Positions 1 through 4,674 of a stretch of 5,006 nucleotides of DNA are shown here, one piece after another (within the stretch, counting starts at the first letter, position 1; each line of letters starts with the position of its first letter). Source of the DNA: Rhodospirillaceae bacterium UBA3470 (lineage in GTDB: Bacteria > Pseudomonadota > Alphaproteobacteria > Rhodospirillales > Casp-alpha2); NCBI GenBank assembly GCA_002378125.1, contig DFRF01000044.1:1-5006 (forward strand), written 5' to 3'. Below the pieces are notes generated by a model. The model was not told the origin of the DNA, did no database searches, and saw only the letters and a list, made by a program, of their open reading frames with translations. The position numbers and the translations under genes are program-made.

Positions 1-1
1 C

Positions 2-277
2 GCGCGGAATGTCGGATTGGTGGCCTATGAGCGGCAATTGACCGCGATTATGAACCGCCGGGATAGTTCACCGACACTGGCGTCAATATCTTGTTCCACT
101 CTTGTATTGTGTGGCCGTCAAGACTTGACGACGCCCGTGCAGCTACACGAGGCCATGGCTGACAACATAGAAGGAGCGGAATTAGTAATTGTCGAGGACA
201 GCGGCCATCTTCCAACTTTGGAGAAACCCGACGTCGTCTCCGCCGCCTTGCGCCGATGGTTGGACGTCGGAGTGTAA
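2..277 (+). CDS. alpha/beta hydrolase, C-terminal part (5' end outside window)
   Basis: The reading frame is open from base 2 to the TAA at 275-277, so this is the 3' end of a gene that begins before the window; the TTG at 17 is not a credible start. The remnant carries the last part of an alpha/beta hydrolase fold: a strand 'TLVLCGRQD' followed by 'TTP', where the Asp (codon 122-124) sits at the usual acid position of the catalytic triad, then 'VIVEDSGHLPTLEKP', where the His (codon 206-208) is the usual triad base. The tail 'VVSAALRRWL' is the family's typical last helix. The nucleophile and oxyanion region lie outside, so esterase, lactonase, C-C hydrolase and dehalogenase cannot be told apart. 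It ends 8 nt before the next gene, whose ribosome binding site overlaps its stop codon, so the two are very probably co-transcribed. Confidence 0.88.
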   Translation, partial: ARNVGLVAYERQLTAIMNRRDSSPTLASISCSTLVLCGRQDLTTPVQLHEAMADNIEGAELVIVEDSGHLPTLEKPDVVSAALRRWLDVGV

Positions 278-282
278 GGAGG
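276..282 (+). promoter_or_regulatory. strong ribosome binding site deciding the start of the gamma-CA gene
   Basis: AAGGAGG at 276-282 is a near-perfect Shine-Dalgarno sequence 3 nt before the ATG at 286. A slightly shifted pairing (GGAGGAG) is also possible. It overlaps the hydrolase stop codon TAA and favours ATG 286 over the upstream in-frame ATG at 256, which lies inside the hydrolase and has no such site. Confidence 0.8.
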
Positions 283-285
283 AGC

Positions 286-870
286 ATGCAGCAGCAAATC
301 CTAAGTATCCGAGGCCACAAGCCTCGCATTGCAGATGACGCATTCATCGCATCGACTGCGGTGGTGATTGGCGATGTGGAAATCGGCTCGCGGGCCAGCA
401 TCTGGTATAACTGTGTGGTGCGCGGGGATATTCACGAGATCCGGATTGGCGAAGACACTAATATCCAAGATGGTACGGTGATTCACGTCGCTCGTAACAG
501 TTTCGGAACCTATATCGGCAAGGGCGTAACCGTTGGTCACCTGTGTCTTATTCACGCCTGCACCCTGGAGGATCATTGTATGATCGGCATGCAGGCGACA
601 GTCATGGATGGATGCGTTGTGGAACCTGGTGCCTTTTTAGCAGCGGGCTCTCTGTTGCCGCCAGGCAAGCGTATTCCAGCTGGCGAATTCTGGGCGGGTT
701 CGCCGGCCCGATTTGTCAGCATAGTCAAGGATTCACATCAGGCGATGCTGAACCGTATTTCGCCTGGGTATTCTGAACTTGGGAGAGAATATAGGGCTGA
801 AGGGTTGGATCTCAGAGATCTGGCTGGCGATGCAACGGCACCGCCGGTCCGACAAAGCGCGGGGGAATAG
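286..870 (+). CDS. gamma-carbonic anhydrase family hexapeptide-repeat protein (YrdA/PaaY-like)
   Basis: This is a 194-aa left-handed beta-helix protein of the gamma-carbonic anhydrase/PaaY/CaiE family, cytoplasmic and expected to be a trimer. Hexapeptide turns run from about residue 20 to 130 ('VVIGDVEIGSRASIWYNCVV', 'VIGxxxxV'-type repeats). The hallmark 'VVRGD' gives Arg46 and Asp48, 'NIQDGTVIH' gives Gln61, Asp62 and His67, and 'GHLCLIH' gives His85 and His90. The three His match the zinc ligands of archaeal Cam, and Arg/Asp/Gln/Asp match its conserved second-shell residues. 'GSPARFV' (138-144) leads into the C-terminal helix. The acidic loop carrying Cam's proton-shuttle Glu is not evident, as in most bacterial members. 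Function may be carbonic anhydrase, or acyl-CoA thioesterase as reported for PaaY. The start at 286 is set by the ribosome binding site; the stop lies 3 nt before meaB. Confidence 0.93.
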   Translation: MQQQILSIRGHKPRIADDAFIASTAVVIGDVEIGSRASIWYNCVVRGDIHEIRIGEDTNIQDGTVIHVARNSFGTYIGKGVTVGHLCLIHACTLEDHCMIGMQATVMDGCVVEPGAFLAAGSLLPPGKRIPAGEFWAGSPARFVSIVKDSHQAMLNRISPGYSELGREYRAEGLDLRDLAGDATAPPVRQSAGE

Positions 871-873
871 AGT

Positions 874-1842
874 GTGTCTCAGGGGAGGGCTTTGAAGGAG
901 CTTCTTGAAGGGGTTTATGCCGGAGAAATTCGCGCCATCGCCCGAATGATGTCCTTGGCCGAGGGGGCACGATTGCCGGTTCACGACGCCATGGCGGAGA
1001 TCTATCGGCGAGCCGGGCGAGCCCATGTTGTCGGCATCACCGGTGTGCCCGGCTGTGGAAAGTCAACACTGGTAGGGGCGCTTACCCGGGTGATCCGTAA
1101 ATCTGGCCGCAAGGTCGGCATTGTGGCTGTTGATCCGTCCAGCCCGTTTTCAGGCGGTGCGATCCTTGGCGATCGTATCCGGATGACCGATTTGTCCACG
1201 GACGAGGGTGTCTTCATCCGCTCCCTGGCGACGCGCGGCAACCTGGGCGGGTTGGCCAACGCCAGCCTAGATACTGTGGACATTCTTGATGCAGCCGGAT
1301 TTGATCTAGTGTTGATCGAAACGGTCGGGGTCGGTCAGGACGAGGTTGATATCGCGAGCGCGGCGCAGACGGTGGTCGTGGTATCGGCCCCGGGGCTCGG
1401 CGACGACGTTCAGGCTATCAAGGCTGGTGTTTTGGAAATCGCCGATATCCACGTGGTTTCCAAAGCGGACCGACCCGATGCCAACAAGACGATCAGCGAT
1501 ATCAAGACCATGTTGGGGCTGGGCCTTAGCAGTCGTGATCGGGGGGTGTGGTCCCTGCCGGTCATCAGCACGAGTGTCGAGACGGGTGAGGGGATCGAGG
1601 ACCTGAGCACTGCCATTGATGATCATGGCGTACATTTGTTGAATTCTGGAGCGCGCGATCACCGGCAAAAAGAGATTGCCGAGATGCGGGTTCTGAAGAT
1701 TGCCGAGAACATGGTTCGCCGACGCGTGGAAGGGGAGCGCGAAACAAGCTTGAAAACCATGTTTGACGACACAGCCAAGCGCCGCCTTGATCCTCATTCC
1801 GCCGCGCGTAAATTGCTTAAACATTTGAATTTTAGTGAATAA
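874..1842 (+). CDS. meaB: methylmalonyl-CoA mutase-associated GTPase MeaB (ArgK/LAO-AO family)
   Basis: This 322-aa cytoplasmic P-loop GTPase of the SIMIBI class has the usual MeaB length. It gates adenosylcobalamin delivery to, and protects, acyl-CoA mutases such as methylmalonyl-CoA mutase. An N-terminal helical segment (1-50) precedes Walker A 'GVPGCGKST' (57-65). The family signature 'DPSSPFSGGAILGDRIRM' spans 87-104, and 'FIRSLATRGNLGGLA' (114-128) and 'ETVGVGQDEVDI' (149-160, G3/base II region) follow. The guanine-specificity motif reads SKAD (196-199) instead of the usual NKAD. The C-terminal helices (265-322), typical of MeaB dimerisation, appear complete. The chosen start is GTG 874, with GGGGGA (861-866) as a weak ribosome site; TTG 892, just after AGGGGAGG, is a less likely alternative. 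The gene lies 3 nt behind the gamma-CA gene. No mutase gene is in the window, so the client is unknown. Confidence 0.95.
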   Translation: MSQGRALKELLEGVYAGEIRAIARMMSLAEGARLPVHDAMAEIYRRAGRAHVVGITGVPGCGKSTLVGALTRVIRKSGRKVGIVAVDPSSPFSGGAILGDRIRMTDLSTDEGVFIRSLATRGNLGGLANASLDTVDILDAAGFDLVLIETVGVGQDEVDIASAAQTVVVVSAPGLGDDVQAIKAGVLEIADIHVVSKADRPDANKTISDIKTMLGLGLSSRDRGVWSLPVISTSVETGEGIEDLSTAIDDHGVHLLNSGARDHRQKEIAEMRVLKIAENMVRRRVEGERETSLKTMFDDTAKRRLDPHSAARKLLKHLNFSE

Positions 1843-1966
1843 TAGACTGCCAATTAAGTGATATATTTTCCAAATTTTAAATCACGCGCGTTTTGATACG
1901 GCAATTCCGAACACTTTGGTTTAGTCATGTCACGGCCGTCTGGGAATTGAATTCGTCCGGACTATT
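1843..1966. other. AT-rich intergenic gap after meaB
   Basis: This 124-nt gap separates the meaB operon from the next gene pair. Bases 1844-1884 are clearly richer in A/T than the flanking genes. A short inverted repeat, GTGAT (1858-1862) and ATCAC (1881-1885), encloses an 18-nt AT-rich loop with no following T-run, so it is not a convincing terminator. A TTGATA (1893-1898) resembles a -35 box, but no good -10 box sits at the right distance. It probably holds the operon end and a promoter for the downstream pair, but neither can be placed. Confidence 0.4.
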
Positions 1967-2248
1967 ATGAACTGGCGGCTTCAATTCGTTGATTGCGATC
2001 TCGAAATTTTCCTTACCACCGAGATCACAGAAGCCGACCACTTGGCCGTTATGGCGGATCAATTAAGCGAGCTGTACTGGCTTTTAGGCCACGTCGCCGG
2101 ATGCCATGTATCCACACCGGCGCTTTACGAGTACTACGCCGAACCGGTTTGCAATCAGGGATTGTTGCCTGGCTATGCCGAGGTGAAATACGCAGGAATT
2201 GACCACGGTTTGCGAACGCTGTTGGATTACATGACGACTAGTTACTGA
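1967..2248 (+). CDS. small protein of unknown function, 93 aa
   Basis: I do not recognise this protein. It starts at ATG 1967, the only ATG in the frame after the in-frame stop at 1922-1924, and has no clear Shine-Dalgarno site, which weakens the call. In its favour, third codon positions are about 60% G/C by hand count, in keeping with neighbouring genes, the frame is unbroken, and it lies 36 nt upstream of the mmgE/prpD-type gene on the same strand. The product is acidic, rich in aromatic residues and His, has no signal peptide or membrane segment, and contains a helical-looking central stretch 'DHLAVMADQLSELYWLLGHV' and two Cys in the middle. Co-transcription with the downstream gene suggests a related role, but nothing more can be inferred. 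An overlapping shorter ORF at 1993-2202 looks like a shadow. Confidence 0.5.
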   Translation: MNWRLQFVDCDLEIFLTTEITEADHLAVMADQLSELYWLLGHVAGCHVSTPALYEYYAEPVCNQGLLPGYAEVKYAGIDHGLRTLLDYMTTSY

Positions 2249-2272
2249 TCGTTGCGCAGATTCCATTTCATG

Positions 2273-2278
2273 AGGGAG
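2273..2278 (+). promoter_or_regulatory. ribosome binding site deciding the MmgE/PrpD start
   Basis: AGGGAG at 2273-2278 lies 6 nt before ATG 2285. It favours this start over the in-frame TTG 2252 and ATG 2270, which have no comparable site. The protein beginning there, 'MTVARQLAERIL', also fits the usual N-terminus of the family. Confidence 0.7.
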
Positions 2279-2284
2279 AAACCA

Positions 2285-3679
2285 ATGACTGTCGCCCGCC
2301 AACTGGCTGAGCGCATCCTGGCCCCAACGTTTCAGGATTTGCCGGCTGAAGCCGTACATTGGGCCAAGATCGGTATTCTGGACACGGTGGGTGTCACCAT
2401 TGCCGGCGCCTCCGAACCGTGTACCGCCATCACGGCCGCAACGCCAGGAGTTGCCGATACGAATGGCCCGGCCCTTTTGTTCGGCCTTGGACGGCGGACT
2501 TCTGTGCTGGATGCGGTTTTGATCAACGGCGTTGCGTCGCACGCATTGGACTACGACGACGTCAACAATCAGATCGGCGGCCATCCCTCCGTACCACTGG
2601 TGCCGGCTATGTTCGCCTTGGCCGAGATGGTGGATTCTAGTGGTGAAGACGCTATCGCGGCCTATGTTTCGGGGTTTGAAGCGGAAACCCAAATTGGCCT
2701 CGGTGTGCACTATCACCATTACGCCAAGGGATGGCACCCGACGGCGACGCTGGGCATCTTCGGGACTGTTGCCGTGGGCGCACGGTTATTGGGTCTCAAC
2801 GTGGACCAGACCGCCCAGGCTTTGGCGCTGGCGGTATCCCTGGCGTCCGGCGTGAAAGCCAACTTCGGGACCATGACCAAGCCGCTACATATCGGGCACT
2901 CGCTGCGCAATGGTGTGATGGCCGTATTAATGGCGCGGGACGGGTTCACCGCTAACGAGGCGGCATTTGAGCACAGGCAAGGGTTCTTTGAGGTCTTCAA
3001 TGGTGCGGACAGTTATGACGTATCGAAGATTTTCGACGGGTGGGGTACACCCTGGAATGTCACTGACCCCGGCCCGAGCCTAAAAGTCTATCCGTGCTGC
3101 GGTTCAACCCACGGGGCCATCGACTGTGCCTTGGCATTGCGCCATGCCCATTCGCCAGACTTGGCGGATATCGTCAAGATCGACATCTATACTGATCCGA
3201 AGCGATTGCCGCATACAGACAATCCCGACCCCATCAGCGGCCTGGGGGCTAAGTTCAGTATACAATACGTGGTTGCGCGCGCCTTCATCGACGGCGCGGT
3301 GCGGTTGGGCGACTTCGAGAATGCGGCCTATGACGACCGGGAGGCGCGTGATCTCATGACGAAGGTTTCGGCGTCCGTACATCCGGACATGGATGATCCA
3401 AATATGGATACCTACGCCGCCGAAGTGACAATCACGATGAACGATGGTCGGAAACTATCACACCGGTCTGGCGACGTCGTTCTGCGGGGGCCGGGCAATC
3501 CCATGGATGAGGCGGCGTTGTTCGCGAAGTTCGCCGACTGCACGCAGCGGCAACTACCGATGGAAACGCTGCGCTCACTATATAAGATGCTACTGCAACT
3601 GGAGACTTTGCGGCGGCTTGGCGCTGTGACAGACTGCCTGGCGGTTGTCGAACCGTCAGGCACGATGGCTGCGAAATAG
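2285..3679 (+). CDS. MmgE/PrpD family protein (2-methylcitrate dehydratase-like)
   Basis: This 464-aa cytoplasmic protein of full family length belongs to the fold that includes 2-methylcitrate dehydratase PrpD, cis-aconitate decarboxylase (CAD/IRG1) and iminodisuccinate epimerase. The helical domain covers about 1-260 and resumes near 400; the alpha+beta lid lies between. Landmarks are 'NGVASHALDYDDV' (81-93), 'GGHPSVPLVPAM' (98-109) with His100, 'GWHPTATLGIFG' (149-160) with His151, 'MTKPLHIGHSLRNG' (197-210) with Lys199, 'LKVYPCCGSTH' (266-276) with Lys267, and 'GAKFSIQY' (321-328). These align with Asp93, His103, His159, Lys207 and Lys272 of CAD. The position of CAD Thr97, usually Thr in 'DFDDT', is Val93, and the following loop 'NNQIGG' is one residue longer than in human IRG1. 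The substrate cannot be named, and 'prpD' would be over-annotation. The stop lies 8 nt from the convergent phaC remnant. Confidence 0.93.
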   Translation: MTVARQLAERILAPTFQDLPAEAVHWAKIGILDTVGVTIAGASEPCTAITAATPGVADTNGPALLFGLGRRTSVLDAVLINGVASHALDYDDVNNQIGGHPSVPLVPAMFALAEMVDSSGEDAIAAYVSGFEAETQIGLGVHYHHYAKGWHPTATLGIFGTVAVGARLLGLNVDQTAQALALAVSLASGVKANFGTMTKPLHIGHSLRNGVMAVLMARDGFTANEAAFEHRQGFFEVFNGADSYDVSKIFDGWGTPWNVTDPGPSLKVYPCCGSTHGAIDCALALRHAHSPDLADIVKIDIYTDPKRLPHTDNPDPISGLGAKFSIQYVVARAFIDGAVRLGDFENAAYDDREARDLMTKVSASVHPDMDDPNMDTYAAEVTITMNDGRKLSHRSGDVVLRGPGNPMDEAALFAKFADCTQRQLPMETLRSLYKMLLQLETLRRLGAVTDCLAVVEPSGTMAAK

Positions 3680-3687
3680 ACGAGGGA

Positions 3688-4118
3688 TCAGTCGACAGCC
3701 TTCATCATGATGTATCTGCCCGGCGCATCGGCTAAAGCCTTTAGTCTACCTTTGCCCGACGCGCGGGCCGGCACGCGGTTCGTGCCGGACTGTTTATTCA
3801 GCCAACTGTCCCAATCTGGCCACCAGGACCCCTCATGCTGCGTTGCGCCGAATTATTCCACAGCGTCAGATAATTCCGCCAGAGATTGAGGTTCGATTGG
3901 GCAATGTGGGCGAGATCCGCCATCATCTGGGCCGTCATTTGCATGAAGGCTTCGCCCACATTTATTGGAACGCCTTCCGGCAGGGCTTCGGCTTCCCAGT
4001 GACGGCGCATGTAATCGGCCATGAGACGCCGCGCTCGCTCCGCTATCTCATCCAAGGATTTCGACAATTCCGACGGATCAGGCATTTTTGGCGTCGGCCG
4101 AGGTTGATCGTTCATCAT
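3688..4118 (-). pseudogene. phaC: class I poly(3-hydroxyalkanoate) synthase remnant: N- and C-terminus joined, out of frame
   Basis: Read on the minus strand, 4118 to about 3843 encodes the N-terminal region of a class I PHA synthase: 'VGEAFMQMTAQMMADLAHI', then 'LWRNYLTLWNNSAQR', the usual helix before the catalytic domain. Immediately after, in another frame, bases 3849 to 3688 encode the extreme C-terminus: 'GATQHEGSWWPDWDSWL', a Lys/Arg/Ala-rich stretch, then 'ALADAPGRYIMMKAVD' and TGA at 3688-3690. 'GSWWPDW' and 'APGRY' are diagnostic of the synthase C-terminus. Class I synthases are roughly 560-600 aa; about 150 codons remain, so some 430-450 codons, including the lipase-like box and the Cys-Asp-His triad, are gone. 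The two ends differ by one frame, so no synthase can be made. The N-terminal frame runs into TGA at 3798-3800. The gene is convergent with the MmgE/PrpD gene. Confidence 0.88.
3798..4118 (-). CDS. 106-aa open frame left by the phaC N-terminus
   Basis: This is the part of the phaC remnant still open from a start codon. It begins 'MMNDQPRPTPKMPDPSELS'; the second ATG (4113-4115) is an equally good start, and neither has a strong ribosome site. About 92 residues are genuine synthase N-terminal sequence: a charged helix 'DEIAERARRLMADYMRRHWE' (about 23-42), then 'NVGEAFMQMTAQMMADLAHI' and 'LWRNYLTLWNN'. The last residues 'GPGGQIGTVG' are the C-terminal synthase DNA read out of frame. In PHA synthases this region is associated with granule or phasin binding and dimer formation and has no catalytic residues. 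If expressed, a helical, catalytically dead fragment would result; whether it is made or has a role is unknown. Confidence 0.5.
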   Translation of the reverse strand: MMNDQPRPTPKMPDPSELSKSLDEIAERARRLMADYMRRHWEAEALPEGVPINVGEAFMQMTAQMMADLAHIAQSNLNLWRNYLTLWNNSAQRSMRGPGGQIGTVG

Positions 4119-4271
4119 CTAATGCTTTAAGATCATTTGAGAATCATGGATTTGGCGCTCGACTTCATGGCCGCAGCAGCTTAGTTTGCGATCGGTTAAC
4201 TATTCGAATGTATTCTGGATCTCAAGAATTTTTGCTGCAGTTGCAAAAAGAACAAATATACAAACCGATGC
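4119..4271. promoter_or_regulatory. divergent upstream region between phaC remnant and lipoprotein genes, with a weak plus-strand promoter candidate
   Basis: This gap should hold promoters for both directions. For the plus strand the best candidate I see is TTGCTG (4232-4237) and TATACA (4257-4262) with a 19-nt spacer, longer than the preferred 17. The -35 candidate overlaps an inverted repeat TTTGC (4231-4235) / GCAAA (4243-4247) with a 7-nt spacer, which could be an operator half-site pair or chance. A second possibility is TTGCGA (4186-4191) with TATTCT (4211-4216), also with a 19-nt spacer. No convincing minus-strand promoter was found. An ORF spanning 4088-4312 crosses this gap but has no gene-like features. 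Confidence 0.3.
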
Positions 4272-4455
4272 GAAAAGGGCGATTGGGTCAATGTCGACGT
4301 ACAAATTATTGAAGATTGGTGGGCGTTTGACCGCCGTCACCTTTGCCGCCTCTTTACTTTGCTCCTGCTCTCAGTTGCCGGATGCCATCAACCCTGTCGA
4401 GTGGTATAATAATTCTGTTGATTTCTTTGTCGGCAATGAAACAAAAAAAGAGCCA
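4272..4455 (+). repeat. tandem direct repeat, copy 1 (ribosome site to lipoprotein N-terminus)
   Basis: This 184-nt block aligns without gaps to 4491-4674 at a constant offset of 219 nt. It begins at GAAAAGGG, includes the inner ATG, the signal peptide and the 'LPDA.NPVEWYN' segment, and fades after codon 'GNE'. Longest identical runs include AAATTATTGAAGATTGGTGG and TTTCTTTGTCGGCAATGAA. Many differences are at third codon positions, so the copies have diverged under apparent protein-level constraint. Confidence 0.85.
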
Positions 4456-4464
4456 AAAGACTGA
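4291..4464 (+). CDS. 57-aa mini-lipoprotein, truncated copy of the downstream lipoprotein
   Basis: This encodes a lipoprotein precursor: Lys5/Lys8 n-region, hydrophobic core 'LTAVTFAASLL' (13-23), and a lipobox ending Leu23-Cys24-Ser25-Cys26, with Cys26 as the likely acylated residue. The predicted mature part is only 32 residues, 'CSQLPDAINPVEWYNNSVD' followed by 'FFVGNETKKEPKD'. From Lys5 to Pro55, 41 of 51 residues match the next gene (hand alignment). There the next gene continues, whereas this one stops at TGA 4462-4464. Start ATG 4291 is chosen because it aligns with ATG 4510 of the second copy and has AAGGG at 4275-4279 (spacing 11). The frame stays open upstream to ATG 4186, but that extension would bury the signal peptide. 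The gene ends 45 nt before ATG 4510, or 15 nt before ATG 4480. It could be a functional small lipoprotein or a decaying duplicate. Confidence 0.7.
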   Translation: MSTYKLLKIGGRLTAVTFAASLLCSCSQLPDAINPVEWYNNSVDFFVGNETKKEPKD

Positions 4465-4490
4465 ATAAACGAGAGCGATATGAAACGGCT

Positions 4491-4674
4491 GAAAAGGGGG
4501 ATCAAATCGATGCTGGAGTGCAAATTATTGAAGATTGGTGGGCATTTTACCGCTGTCATTTTTGCCGTCTCTTTGCTTGGTTCTTGCTCTCAGTTGCCGG
4601 ATGCCGTCAATCCTGTGGAGTGGTACAATAGCTCGGTCGATTTCTTTGTCGGCAATGAAGAAAACGTAGAGCCT
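4491..4674 (+). repeat. tandem direct repeat, copy 2
   Basis: This is the partner of 4272-4455. It carries the same GAAAAGGG, the inner ATG at the same position, the signal peptide and the 'LPDAVNPVEWYN' segment. Beyond 'GNE' the two copies part: this one continues into a long open frame, while copy 1 ends in a Lys-rich tail and a stop. Confidence 0.85.

Noticed and set aside
1306..1824. 172-aa minus-strand ORF inside meaB
   Set aside because: It is antisense to well-conserved MeaB motifs and has no domain signature or ribosome site; taken as a shadow.
1858..1885. possible terminator hairpin GTGAT...ATCAC after meaB
   Set aside because: A five-base stem, an 18-nt loop and no T-run make it too weak to call.
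1893..1925. possible promoter starting with TTGATA
   Set aside because: The only -10-like sequence (TTTAGT) is about 21 nt away, too far for a normal spacer.
2084..2737. 217-aa minus-strand ORF spanning the 93-aa ORF and the start of the MmgE/PrpD gene
   Set aside because: It lies opposite a clear family gene, shows no recognisable motif, and long antisense frames are common in DNA of this composition.
3707..3889. 60-aa plus-strand ORF in the region after the MmgE/PrpD gene
   Set aside because: The minus strand here encodes the recognisable PHA synthase C-terminus, so this is its shadow.
4088..4312. 74-aa plus-strand ORF across the divergent intergenic region
   Set aside because: It overlaps the phaC remnant start, the promoter region and the mini-lipoprotein start in another frame, and has no gene-like features.
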